In this document: one piece after another, positions 35,906 to 45,075 of the stretch
How positions within the stretch are numbered: the stretch's first letter is position 1
Layout of the letters: every line of letters starts with the position of its first letter
Assembly (NCBI RefSeq): GCF_003014535.1
Contig: NZ_PYGD01000001.1
Span: forward strand, 1,488,001-1,552,000
Reading direction: 5' to 3'
Source: Taibaiella chishuiensis
Lineage (GTDB): Bacteria > Bacteroidota > Bacteroidia > Chitinophagales > Chitinophagaceae
Length of the DNA: 64,000 bases
Position numbers and translations under genes: made by a program
Notes under the pieces: model-generated
The model's database searches: none
Told to the model about the DNA's origin: nothing
The model's input: only the letters and a program-made list of their open reading frames with translations

Positions 35906-36996
35906 TGAACTTAGTTATTTGTATTGTTATGATTATTAGTTGTTTGAATTGTTGATTTAACAATTTAACAATATTCATATGATATGGTTGCCTATATCTA
36001 CAATGCACCTTTATAAGGCTGTTTATATTTAGAGAAATGACGTATCTGTATAGAATGCAGGAGTAAGTTAAAAGCTGCGCAAAATCGGCAAATAAACAGG
36101 GTTTATGCCCGGGTATAAGGCATGGGTGTATGCGAAAAGAATACAGGTTTTTATCTGTAGTTTTTATGCAGCATAAACGGCATTTTTTAGTCGTAAGAAC
36201 AGGTGCAATTATTTGAACCGGCAGGCGTAAAAACAGGGCATAATACAGGGATATCGGCCGGCCGGCTGCGGGTAGAAGGGCAGGGCTCGGCTACCAACGT
36301 TCAGGTGCCGTTATTTATTATATGCTGTTGCTGCAGTAATGCATAATTATATTAGGTATTGTCTCGGTGTTGCTTGGTTCCTCGGTGTAGTGGTATATTA
36401 AAGACTGGCTTTACCGGGAGCATGTTATCTGCAGGATGAAGGCCGCTATGCCTTGTGGGCATTCGTTTGTAGTATGTGCACGTTTGAATGAAAGGCGTGG
36501 GATTATATTGGGGATTGTTACGGTAAACGGACTTTACGCGGCGTCCCGTGCCTGCAGGGCTTTAACATTATCCATAGAGCATGCAAGTCGCTTATTTGCT
36601 CCGATGGTATCCTTACAGCCAACGCTACGTAAAAGCGCTACTGGACGGGCATCCTGTAGGTGCATGAGCTTATCGTAACATAGCGCTATGACCGGTGGCA
36701 GATCCAATAAATGATTATGCAGCTGTGGTACCATAAGCAGACCGCTCAAAATATACTTGGTGCGTAAGCTGTCCAGCACTGGTCGCAACGTCTCGCTATG
36801 ACCAGGTATTTTTTCAAGGGAAATAAATAGGGAGGGCTGGAGCTATCCGGGATAGATAAATATACTACCATCCCAGGTCCCAGCGGGCGAATGTGATCCC
36901 CTGAAATTCTTTTTTCTCGCAGCGCCGCGGCCTTTTAAAAAAAAGGACAGATTAAACGAATCGCTTTACCGGGACCGATATGTTTCTTTGTCTTTT
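35906..36996. other. Intergenic stretch without a supported gene
   Basis: About 1.1 kb. The first part (to about 36060) is strongly A/T-rich. The two short open frames at 36436-36678 (+) and 36534-36788 (-) overlap each other and show no recognisable protein character or promoter. I see no RNA gene. Confidence 0.5.
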
Positions 36997-37089
36997 TTAG
37001 CTGTCCCCGAAGGGTATCCTGCAAAGGGACCCTGCGGAAGGCGGGCAATAACAGGGGTAAATAGCATCAAACGGATATCCCTGCCGGCC
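36997..37089. repeat. 93-bp direct repeat, copy 1
   Basis: Matches 37196-37288 at 88 of 93 positions, offset 199 bp. It contains the near-palindrome AAAGGGACCCT and GC-rich arms. No coding frame is shared. Confidence 0.85.
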
Positions 37090-37195
37090 GGATAAACTGC
37101 CGCCCCATTCGCAATGTCCCTACCAGTAGCCGTTGCGACGAAAATCTACTCACCAGTTCGATGGCGTGCAGTGACGCGGCAATCACAGAAAAGAT

Positions 37196-37288
37196 TTAGC
37201 TGTCCCCGCGGGGTCTCCTGCAAAGGGACCCTGCGGAAGGCGGGCAATAACAGGGGCAGATAGCATCAAACGGATATCCCTGCCGGCC
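37196..37288. repeat. 93-bp direct repeat, copy 2
   Basis: Second copy. Three of the five differences lie in CCCCGxxGGGTxTCC, where the change keeps or strengthens the local hairpin (CCCCGCGGGG). This is what would be expected if the hairpin matters. Confidence 0.85.
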
Positions 37289-37300
37289 AGTTTCGGGCAT

Positions 37301-37330
37301 AAAAAAAACACCCGCCCCGAAAGGCGGATG
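37301..37330 (-). terminator. Terminator after the 392-aa T9SS gene
   Basis: An 8-bp stem (37309-37316 with 37323-37330, one G-T pair) followed by eight T on the minus strand. Confidence 0.8.
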
Positions 37331-37377
37331 CTTCTATATAACCAATAGGAAACCCGTGTTAAAAGGTCTTTGATGTT

Positions 37378-38556
37378 TTATTGCTTTACAAACTTCAGGG
37401 AAGCGCTGCCGTTATCGTCGGCATACTGCATGAAGTACAGGCCCGGTGCGAGCTGGGCAACATCAAGAGACAGGGCATTGCCGGTTCCGTTTGCTGTAGC
37501 GGCCATTACTTTCCTGCCCGTAGCGTCGGTTACCGAATAAGAAGTTTTACCCTGCAGGCCTTCTACGAAGAGGGTGTTGCGGGTAGGGTTGGGATACACG
37601 CGGATAGCGCTGCTTACCGCGTCTTTGCGCAAGGCTACGATATTAGAGTAGCTGAACCTGTTGTCCCTGTCGATCATTTTCAGGCGATACAGTGCGGTAC
37701 CGTTTACTTTAGCGTCCAGGTACGTGTACTGGTTGTTACCATTCAGGTCGTTGCCTTTAGCTTCCAGGCTGGCTACTTCGGTAAATTGCTGACCGTTGCT
37801 GCTGCGTTCTACTGCGAAGCGCGCTACATTGCTTTCCTGTGCTGTAGCCCAGTTGAGGCGGTTGCCGTTATTTTCCTGTTGGCCTTTAAAGCTCAGCAGG
37901 TGCAGTGGCAGGGCTGTACCCACTACGCCCCTGATGATCAGGCTTGGGTTTCCGGATGCGCCGTTCATGTACCAGTTGCCACCGGCAGCAGTTGCATTAT
38001 ATACCAGGAGGCGGAAGGTAACTGTAGTGCCGGCAGGTACATTGGTTAATGCGGCTTCGTTGCTCAGTGTAGTAGCGCCCTGGTTGGTACCACCGGAGCT
38101 TGTAGAGGTCGTAACCATTGAAGTGCCTATGTCGGTATAAGTTGTGCCATTGAGGCTGTACTGCCATTGCATTTCCCGTGCACCGGTATTGGACCTGCGG
38201 GTATTGAATGCGCCGATCTCGCTGAAGCTGATTGTATAACCGCTACTTGGCGTCACCGTAAACGTTACATAATCTCCGTTGGTAGCTGCGGCTGCTGCGG
38301 TTGCCGAGTTGTCGAAGCCGTTTCCACCCCAGGTATCGCCTGCTGCGTTACCTGCGCTGGCAGTGGTAACACCGGGCCCCCGGGTTAAACCGCCCACAGT
38401 AATGTTGCTTGCGGTTGTGCTGGCCGCGAAGGGGCTGACGCCAAACTGTATCTGGCCCGCAAAGTTCCATTGGCCCAGCGTTACCGCCTGGCCCCAAACC
38501 TGCTGCATGCTAACGCTGAGCAGGGCAATAATTGCAAGTAATTTTACACGTTTCAT
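37378..38556 (-). CDS. T9SS type A secreted protein
   Basis: The 392-aa protein starts at the ATG at 38556 (MKRVKLLAIIALLSVSMQQVWGQA). A 52-residue upstream extension was rejected because it lies in the leader. The N-terminal half is a beta-sandwich (TLGQWNFAGQIQFG, GDYVTFTVTPSSGYTISFSEIGAF, WQYSLNGTTYTDIGTSM). A region of the type LNWATAQESNVARFAVERSSNGQQF follows, common in T9SS cargo, and then a type A sorting signal (IRVYPNPTRNTLFVEG). The substrate is unknown. The gene has its own boxed promoter and terminator, so it is a single-gene unit. Confidence 0.85.
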   Translation of the reverse strand: MKRVKLLAIIALLSVSMQQVWGQAVTLGQWNFAGQIQFGVSPFAASTTASNITVGGLTRGPGVTTASAGNAAGDTWGGNGFDNSATAAAAATNGDYVTFTVTPSSGYTISFSEIGAFNTRRSNTGAREMQWQYSLNGTTYTDIGTSMVTTSTSSGGTNQGATTLSNEAALTNVPAGTTVTFRLLVYNATAAGGNWYMNGASGNPSLIIRGVVGTALPLHLLSFKGQQENNGNRLNWATAQESNVARFAVERSSNGQQFTEVASLEAKGNDLNGNNQYTYLDAKVNGTALYRLKMIDRDNRFSYSNIVALRKDAVSSAIRVYPNPTRNTLFVEGLQGKTSYSVTDATGRKVMAATANGTGNALSLDVAQLAPGLYFMQYADDNGSASLKFVKQ

Positions 38557-38709
38557 AAAGATCTGATTTTTTAAATTTAAAAGGTTAAACCTGGGATGAT
38601 GACTGTTTTGAGAACCGGGATAGATGTTGTTGGTGATGAACAGGAACAATCCTGTATAGTGTAGCAATGGCAATGCTATACCCGGCAACCTGAATATTTT
38701 ATTGCAGGG

Positions 38710-38759
38710 CAAAAGTAAAACGGTCCATTATCCTCACCTATAATCTGTTTGTTATGTAT
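38710..38759 (-). promoter_or_regulatory. Boxed promoter B: 23-bp box plus -7 element
   Basis: The box at 38737-38759 reads ATACATAAC-N5-GATTATAGG on the minus strand, identical to the consensus. TACTTTTG (38710-38717) follows after exactly 19 bases. The leader is about 150 bases long. Confidence 0.85.
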
Positions 38760-38961
38760 GCGTTTTTATATTGCGTTATTTGCTGGCAGGTAGTGTGTTG
38801 TGTTGTGGTGTAAGGCATAGGATAATAATATGGTAACATACCCGGCTCTTGCCGGCTATAACCCTTTACCGGCAATGCTTTGCTGCGATGCACTGTTTTT
38901 ATGCAGGTTATGCTCCGGCTTTCCCGGCGGCTGGTATTACTGCCGGGCGGCTTATGCATGA

Positions 38962-39011
38962 TGCAAAAAAAACAGCGCTGTATTTTTTGCATCATGCAAA
39001 TACAGCGCTGT
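38962..39011 (-). terminator. Terminator after the lamin-tail T9SS gene
   Basis: A 14-bp perfect stem (38972-38985 with 38998-39011), each arm containing the palindrome ACAGCGCTGT, followed by a T-run on the minus strand. The direct GCATGATGC flanks add a second possible pairing. Confidence 0.8.
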
Positions 39012-39032
39012 GTTATCTGGTAAAAATAAAGC

Positions 39033-41012
39033 TTACCGTACCAGGGCAAAGTCGCCCTTCAATGTTTGTTGTTCACCTTGTAAGTTCTCCACGGTAAGGG
39101 TATAATAGTAGGTGCCCAGGTCGCATTTAACGCCGTTGTATGATCCGTCCCAACCGTCGCCTAATTGTTGCATATAGGCCCTGTTGTATATTCTTTGTCC
39201 CCAACGGTTGAAGATCGAGAAGTCAACGATCTTATGATCGCGGATAAAACGCGGCACGAAGTAGTCGTTCATGCCATCCCCGTTCGGCGAAAACGCAGTG
39301 GGGACAAATATTTCAGACGATGGCAGGATAATAATGTCCAGCTCTGCGGTGTCTTTACAATTATTTTCGCTTACCGCAGTTACGATGATACGGCTCCTGC
39401 CCTTTTTCAGGTAAGTAACCTTTTGCCCGGTCGCATGCTGGTTGGGAAACAGGGCGCCGGGTTCCCAGCTGGTCACCGTAAAGGCCTGTGCCGCGCTCGT
39501 GGTAAGGGTTACAGGTACTCCGATCTCTGCTTCCAGCGTCGAGGCCTGCAGCGACAATACAAAGTGTTCCACATTTACGCGCACCGTGGCAATGCCTTCA
39601 CAATTGAGTTCGTTCGCTGCACGGGCTACATAGACGGTCGTTTGCGCGGGACTTACGGTAATGGTTTGTTGCCCCGGTGGAAAACCGTCCCAGCTTACCG
39701 GCAGGGCAGCGGTGGCAGTAAGCGTGGTTGTTTCACCCCTGCAGATCGTCAGCTCCGGGGGGACGGTAATTTGCGGTGTCGGCAATATATGCAGGTATAC
39801 GCGGCGGTATATACTGTCGCAACCGCCCGGCGTTTTTATCGTATCGGTCACTACCTGGCTGGTCGTATAGGGCACACCTTTAAACACGATGTTCTGGCAA
39901 CCATGCAGGGTATCTCTCGTAACGCTGGTAACCACCGTTTCAATTTTGATCTGCATATAGATATAGGCGCTGTCGCAGCCCAGCGCGGCATGCAGCGTAT
40001 CCTGCACTACGGTCGATGTGGTATAGGTTACACCATTAAACGTTACCGGCTGGCAGCTGCTGATCATGCCACTTACTACTACGGGCGTAAATACCGACAG
40101 GTGCAGGTGGATAATGCTGTCGCAACCCGCGCTGGTACTAAAAGTATCGAGGTATACACCGCCAACCGTCAGCGAATCGCCGTTGAAGAAATATTTGTCG
40201 CCCTGCTCTATACAGGTATAGATGTGATTGTCGACGCCGCTCACATTGGTCAGCATACCATTAATCCAGGTCGCATTGGCCGCGCTGTTGGGCGCGCCCG
40301 GCGTTTCATCGGCCGGTGCGTTACCTACATTGTAGGCGGCGGAGAGGGTATATTGGTTATTGGTAAGGTAGTAATTTCTGGCCCCGCCGGCAACGGTCTT
40401 GCTGATAACGGCAGCCGATGCATTCAACAGGTTACCATAAGCGATCGAGTGGTGCGCGGTACCCGGCGCCGTAGGGTCTACAACGATTACAGCATCGCCG
40501 GTATTGGCCAGCCCTATTGCATTCCAGGCAGGGGAGGCAGTGTAGGCCGTGCCGGCAGGATATACATAACCGGTAGAGGAAGGGGATAAGGGTGTAGCTA
40601 CAGTACCTTCGATAAACGGCGATACGGATGGCAGCACATACACATGATCGTTGTTGGCGTCCGTAGGATCATCGGGCATCGTGATCACCGGGTTTTTATC
40701 GCCGAGATTGTAGAGCAGGATTATGGAACCGTAAGGAACACAAGACCAGTTAGGGCTGTTGGAAAAGCGGATATGCCCCGGGGCTATACCCTGGCCGCCT
40801 GCTGCGCCGTACCAGCCGTTATTGTCGTCTATTATCCATCCGCGAAGGTCGGCACAGCTATCGCCGCTGCAGTTCCTTTGTCCGACTACCACGAGTTCAA
40901 TATACTCCTGGGCGCCGTTGGCGCCCTGCGAAAATTCATTAATGATCAGCTGTTGCGCTTCGCTAAAAAGGCTGCAAAGGGACAGGAACAGCAATAAAAA
41001 CCGGAATTTCAT
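39033..41012 (-). CDS. Lamin-tail-domain protein, T9SS type B
   Basis: The 659-aa protein has a signal peptide (to about SEAQQ) and an N-terminal lamin-tail (LTD) domain at about residues 20-210 (LIINEFSQGANGAQEYIELVVVG, CADLRGWIIDDNNGWYG). Three modules ending in GCDS follow. A further domain contains TICRGETTTLTATAALPVSWDGF. It ends in a gliding-motility-associated type B signal (IFVPTAFSPNGDGMNDYFVP, FSIFNRWGQRIY). LTD domains are frequent in extracellular nucleases and may bind nucleic acid or surfaces. It is a paralogue of the protein at 47867-50275 and follows a small gene (41054-41446) by 41 bases. Confidence 0.85.
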   Translation of the reverse strand: MKFRFLLLFLSLCSLFSEAQQLIINEFSQGANGAQEYIELVVVGQRNCSGDSCADLRGWIIDDNNGWYGAAGGQGIAPGHIRFSNSPNWSCVPYGSIILLYNLGDKNPVITMPDDPTDANNDHVYVLPSVSPFIEGTVATPLSPSSTGYVYPAGTAYTASPAWNAIGLANTGDAVIVVDPTAPGTAHHSIAYGNLLNASAAVISKTVAGGARNYYLTNNQYTLSAAYNVGNAPADETPGAPNSAANATWINGMLTNVSGVDNHIYTCIEQGDKYFFNGDSLTVGGVYLDTFSTSAGCDSIIHLHLSVFTPVVVSGMISSCQPVTFNGVTYTTSTVVQDTLHAALGCDSAYIYMQIKIETVVTSVTRDTLHGCQNIVFKGVPYTTSQVVTDTIKTPGGCDSIYRRVYLHILPTPQITVPPELTICRGETTTLTATAALPVSWDGFPPGQQTITVSPAQTTVYVARAANELNCEGIATVRVNVEHFVLSLQASTLEAEIGVPVTLTTSAAQAFTVTSWEPGALFPNQHATGQKVTYLKKGRSRIIVTAVSENNCKDTAELDIIILPSSEIFVPTAFSPNGDGMNDYFVPRFIRDHKIVDFSIFNRWGQRIYNRAYMQQLGDGWDGSYNGVKCDLGTYYYTLTVENLQGEQQTLKGDFALVR

Positions 41013-41053
41013 AGTGTGTTTCGTTATTGGCTTACCTGTTCGATAGTCTTGTA

Positions 41054-41446
41054 CTATTGATTAGCTGCAGGTTTCAGTTTAATAAAAGTTGATTTTTTAT
41101 CTGTGATATTGGTATTGCTGATCTCGAGTGAATTCTTCGTCGATTTATAAGAGCTGATCAATACTTTGGTACGCACAAACGGGAAATGTTTATGACCGTT
41201 TTTCCAGTTCCTGGCATTCCGCGAATTGGCTTTGGCATAGTGTTGTACTTTGTTGTATAATTCAACGAGCTCGCGTATTTCCCGGATCTTGTTCATGTAC
41301 TCTCCGTATATCTTCTTCAGGGATTCAAGGTTGTCTTTAAAGGCAATGAGCACATTTTCGCTTTCTTTGATTTTTTTATACTCTTCGATATTGCTCATTA
41401 TAGATTCACTTAATCCTTTGTGAGTTGCAGGTGATATGTTTGTCAT
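41054..41446 (-). CDS. Small soluble, coiled-coil-like protein
   Basis: The 130-aa protein starts MTNISPATHKGLSESIMSNIEEYKKIKE at the ATG at 41446, and MSNIEE at 41398 is an alternative start. It has no signal peptide. A charged helical stretch (NVLIAFKDNLESLKKIYGEYMNKIREIRELVELYNKVQ, about residues 25-65) suggests a coiled coil, and the C-terminal half is basic (RNARNWKNGHKHFPFVRTK). It is the first gene of the unit read from boxed promoter C and precedes the lamin-tail gene. I do not recognise it. A regulatory or chaperone role is only a guess. Confidence 0.6.
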   Translation of the reverse strand: MTNISPATHKGLSESIMSNIEEYKKIKESENVLIAFKDNLESLKKIYGEYMNKIREIRELVELYNKVQHYAKANSRNARNWKNGHKHFPFVRTKVLISSYKSTKNSLEISNTNITDKKSTFIKLKPAANQ

Positions 41447-41725
41447 TGTGCTGCGATTGGTTTGTTGGATAATGAATGTATGGTCGGTCTGTGTTTGTAT
41501 CGTCCGGGTTGTGCCGGGGTGCCGCTGCACCAACGGTCCTTTGCCGGTACCTCCGGTTGCTCCTGCTTTAATTTGTTATTATGAATCGTGTTGTACCGGG
41601 ATGGTTTTCGAAAAATGAGATAATGTTGTACCCGGATCCAAACTGCGCGCCGATGGTCGATCGCCGGCTTCACTTTTTTGATTTTTGTCACCCTTTCTGC
41701 GGTTGCAGTGACAGGTTTACAAATG

Positions 41726-41775
41726 CAAAAATGATAGGAATGAGAGGATGTCCCTATAATCCATAGGTTATGTTT
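41726..41775 (-). promoter_or_regulatory. Boxed promoter C: 23-bp box plus -7 element
   Basis: The box at 41753-41775 reads AAACATAAC-N5-GATTATAGG on the minus strand. CATTTTTG (41726-41733), one base off the -7 consensus, follows after exactly 19 bases. The leader is about 275 bases to the ATG at 41446. Confidence 0.75.
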
Positions 41776-42090
41776 GAAATATTAATAAGTGTATGTTGCT
41801 TTAATTCAAATTAATGTCAATTGAAAATTGCGGAACTTAACAGCAACTTAATATTGGAGTTACAAGCAGGGAACTTTGCAGGACGGCAGGTGGTATCGCC
41901 GCATCCCGCTAAGCCGCTTCAGGAAAGCCATTCCGGATTTTTTTACTTCATCGTTCCTGCCGGTTGTACCGGCCACATAACAGTGCTCCCGCATTTTTAG
42001 TGCCGGCGTTACTATTATGAAAATGTTACCAATCAATTTTTAGATGTTCCAAAAAATTTGTTGATAGTTTGTTACGTATTGTATAAATCG
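41776..42090. other. Divergent intergenic region between boxed promoters C and D
   Basis: About 315 bp between the two outward-facing boxed promoters. It is A/T-rich at both ends, with one GC-rich patch near 41880-41960. I see no gene in it. It is the only place in the window where two boxes face away from each other. Confidence 0.55.
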
Positions 42091-42140
42091 ATACATAACA
42101 ATCGGCTTATAGGTGGCCATAGGTGCGCAGTCTAATTTCG
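42091..42140 (+). promoter_or_regulatory. Boxed promoter D: 23-bp box plus -7 element
   Basis: The box at 42091-42113 reads ATACATAAC-N5-GCTTATAGG. TAATTTCG (42133-42140), one base off TAnnTTTG, follows after exactly 19 bases. It drives the six-gene operon that starts at 42278, with a leader of about 130 bases. Confidence 0.85.
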
Positions 42141-42277
42141 CCTTTCGAAATGAGGATGATGGCCTTTGTTTATGCCGGTCGAGAAACCATACAAACAGCA
42201 CTACCAGCCGGCGGTCACTTCAACACACAGGAAACACTGTTGATTGTTTAATTATCAAAATTTAAAAATCCAGAAAA

Positions 42278-43972
42278 ATGAACAGAATTTTAAAAACCGG
42301 AGTATTGTCGGCATGTATTGCCATGACAGGAATGAACGCGATGGCACAGGTCTATCCTTACTTTGTTGACTTTGAAATAGACAGTACCAAAGCTTATGCG
42401 AGCACAACCCCGGTATTGCTCAATGGTAAGAACTGGGTAATGCCCGGCGTATACCTCGGAGATATGGTAACGGCGAGCGATAAGTTCAACGGTCAGCATG
42501 CAGCCCGTGTACGTCGTGTAGACAATGCAACCGGCGCTAACGGCAGCCTTACTTTACAGCAGGACCTGCCACAAGGTATCGGCAGCGTAACCTTTTCTCA
42601 TGGCCGTTATGGTTCCGAAGCAGGTTCTACCTTACAGGTTTATTACAGCACCAACGGCGGTTCTTCCTGGACGCCTGCAGGCAGCGCGATCACACCCGGA
42701 GCCAGCCTGGCTTCTGTTACCGTACCGGTAAACGTATCCGGCGCCGCAAGGATCAGGATCAGCAAAACCGATACCTCTGCTTCAAGGATCAACGTAGACG
42801 ATATCCTGATCACCGGTTTTAACGACTATGCAACCAATGTGGTTGTTGTAAACAAGGCACCGCTTGGACAGAACGTACCCCTGACTACCAATACCCTGAC
42901 CTTCAAATTTAATGAGGCAATTGCTAAAGGCACTTCGGGTAATATCGTATTGCACAATGCTACTGATAATACTACGCAATCCTTTGCTGTAGCTACTTCT
43001 ACCGATGTAAACGTAACTGGTTCCGATGTCGTGGTGAGCGGTGTTACTGTTGCTTCCAACAAAAGCTATTATGTAACCTTCGACTCTACTGCCTTTGTAA
43101 AAAGCGGTGGTACGCTGAAAAGCACCGGTATCTACGCCAGCAATATCTGGAAATTCTCTACCGTAGATACAAGCACGCCTCCGACACTTACTTCCCTGAA
43201 CGAAACCTTTGTAGATTGCCTGGATCCGAATATGGGCGCTTTCCGCCAGACCAGCGTTACCGGTGCAGCTACCTGGAAATGCGGTACACAGGGTCATACC
43301 GGTAACAACTCCGTATACATCAACGGCGGTTTCTCCGGTGGCGCCAACGATAATGAAGACTGGCTGATTACCCGTTCTGCTATCGACCTGTCTGCTATGA
43401 ACAACCCGGTACTGGAATTCTGGATCAAGAACAGGTATACCGGTACTACGACTAAAGACGTACTGGTATCTACCAACTACAGCGGTACCGGCAGCCCGAG
43501 CAGCGCTACCTGGGTATCTGTTAAGAATGTATCTACCGATGCCTCTACGGATTGGAAAATTTTCAACAACATTTCCCTGAGCGCTTATAAAACCACGCCT
43601 TTCTACCTGGCCTTCAAATATGTTTCTTTCTCTTCCAGCACCGGTGCACAGGAATGGTCACTGGATGATATCAAGATCAAAGCTGGTGGCGGTACCGGTA
43701 TTGCCGACCGCAAAACGGATGAACTGGGCCTGATGGTACTGGGTACAGCTACACCTAACCAGATCCTGGTAGGTCTGAACCTGAAGAAAAACAGCCAGGT
43801 TGTGCTGAGCGTATATGATGCAACCGGCCGTAAAGTGTATGATGCAAAAGCCAACATGCAGGGCGGACAGAATGTATACAAAGTAGAAAACATCAACCTG
43901 AATGCCGGTCTTTATGTGATCCGTGTAAGCGATGGTGAATACTACAATGCCGTTAAAACTATTATTCAATAA
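42278..43972 (+). CDS. T9SS type A protein with SbsA-like Ig and anchor-J-like domains
   Basis: The 564-aa protein has a signal peptide ending near MNAMAQV. A beta-sandwich follows at about residues 25-190, with RVRRVDNATGANGSLTL and ISKTDTSASRINVDDILITG. Next comes an SbsA-type Ig-like domain at about 195-290 (LTFKFNEAIAKGTSGNIVLH). A choice-of-anchor-J-like lectin domain at about 300-480 has NEDWLITRSAIDLSAMNNPVLEFWIKNRY and WSLDDIKIK. A type A signal ends it. It is probably a surface binding protein. It is the first gene of the six-gene operon and is followed by a terminator-like hairpin, so later genes may be less expressed. Confidence 0.85.
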   Translation: MNRILKTGVLSACIAMTGMNAMAQVYPYFVDFEIDSTKAYASTTPVLLNGKNWVMPGVYLGDMVTASDKFNGQHAARVRRVDNATGANGSLTLQQDLPQGIGSVTFSHGRYGSEAGSTLQVYYSTNGGSSWTPAGSAITPGASLASVTVPVNVSGAARIRISKTDTSASRINVDDILITGFNDYATNVVVVNKAPLGQNVPLTTNTLTFKFNEAIAKGTSGNIVLHNATDNTTQSFAVATSTDVNVTGSDVVVSGVTVASNKSYYVTFDSTAFVKSGGTLKSTGIYASNIWKFSTVDTSTPPTLTSLNETFVDCLDPNMGAFRQTSVTGAATWKCGTQGHTGNNSVYINGGFSGGANDNEDWLITRSAIDLSAMNNPVLEFWIKNRYTGTTTKDVLVSTNYSGTGSPSSATWVSVKNVSTDASTDWKIFNNISLSAYKTTPFYLAFKYVSFSSSTGAQEWSLDDIKIKAGGGTGIADRKTDELGLMVLGTATPNQILVGLNLKKNSQVVLSVYDATGRKVYDAKANMQGGQNVYKVENINLNAGLYVIRVSDGEYYNAVKTIIQ

Positions 43973-43993
43973 TTAACCTTAAGTACCGGTACG

Positions 43994-44049
43994 AAAACGT
44001 ACGTCAGCGGTAACCCGTTTGCACCTATCGCTGATGTACGTTTTTATTC
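43994..44049 (+). terminator. Hairpin with T-run after the first gene of the operon
   Basis: A 16-bp stem with one wobble (43994-44009 with 44029-44044), followed by T. No box or clear -7 element precedes the next gene. The hairpin may therefore attenuate, not fully end, the operon transcript. Confidence 0.65.
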
Positions 44050-44195
44050 CGGCTATTACCGTCCCTGATGGAGACTACCGGCCCAATGCCGCTGTAGCCG
44101 GGCTTTTTATGGCTTTTCTTTTTATAGTCTGAAAAATTATATCAGTTAACCGGTGTTTATTAACGCTGTGTTTATCTTAAAAAATATTAATTAAA

Positions 44196-44999
44196 ATGAA
44201 AAAGAATTTTATTATCCTGTTGTGTGCCTGCTCGGTAGGACTGGCAATTACGGTGTCTTCCTGTCTTAAAAAGGAGTTTGATGCGCCGCCGAACGAAAGC
44301 AGCTACGATCCGGGTCTTACCGTTACCCACACGATTGCCGAGCTGAAGGAAATGCCGCAAACCCTGATCTCCGACGACGTCGTGATTGCCGGTGTGGTAT
44401 GTATGGATGACAGGAGCGGTAACTATTACAAGAAGATCGTGATCCAGGATGCAACCGGTGGTATCGAAGTGGAAATCGACCAGACCAACCTGTATACCGA
44501 TTATCCCGTAGGCCGCAAAGTATATATCCGTTGTAAAGGCCTGTACCTGGGCAATTATTTCGAGCTGCCGCAACTGGGCGCTGCACCGGATGAAAGAGGT
44601 TCGCTTACCCAGATCAACGGAACTATGGTGGACGACTATATCGTTAAAGGCAACTTCCCTAACGCGATCAAGGTAGATACTTTCGACTACAGCGACCTGA
44701 CCTCCGTTGACCCTGCCAGGGTGAATACCCTTGTTGCGATCCGCAATGCGCAGTTCTCCGAATCAGATGCAGGTGCTCCTTACTCCGCTCCCGGTGCGAC
44801 TACCAACCGCAATCTTTCCGATTGTTCTTTTTCCGGTGGTATCGTGGTGCGTTCCAGCAACTATGCTAAGTTCCAGTCTTTCCCTACACCTAAAGGCAAT
44901 GGTGTTTTAGTAGCGCTGTATACCCGCTACCGCAGCACGCCGCAGCTCATTATCCGCGATACTTCCGATGTACGCTTTGTAAACCCGCGTTGCGAATAA
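44196..44999 (+). CDS. DUF5689 lipoprotein
   Basis: The 267-aa protein has a lipoprotein signal (lipobox TVSSC, about residue 23). A DUF5689 domain follows, including an OB-fold-like stretch (DDVVIAGVVCMDDRSGNYYKKIVIQDATGGIEVEID, then VGRKVYIRCKGLYLGNY). In Bacteroidota, DUF5689 genes usually sit next to TonB-dependent receptor genes, as here. The OB-like core resembles that of YhcR/NucH-type extracellular nucleases, so single-stranded nucleic acid or another anionic ligand is a reasonable guess. It is likely the surface partner of the receptor encoded downstream. Confidence 0.8.
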   Translation: MKKNFIILLCACSVGLAITVSSCLKKEFDAPPNESSYDPGLTVTHTIAELKEMPQTLISDDVVIAGVVCMDDRSGNYYKKIVIQDATGGIEVEIDQTNLYTDYPVGRKVYIRCKGLYLGNYFELPQLGAAPDERGSLTQINGTMVDDYIVKGNFPNAIKVDTFDYSDLTSVDPARVNTLVAIRNAQFSESDAGAPYSAPGATTNRNLSDCSFSGGIVVRSSNYAKFQSFPTPKGNGVLVALYTRYRSTPQLIIRDTSDVRFVNPRCE

Positions 45000-45075
45000 G
45001 CGGCAGGAAAGGCTTTCGGACGGATGTTCTGCCACAATCATTTAACCAGTTCAACAATATTTACATTATTAAGAC

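Noticed and set aside
36436-36788. Two overlapping open frames on opposite strands
   Set aside because: They overlap almost completely, neither has a promoter or family resemblance, and composition does not favour either.
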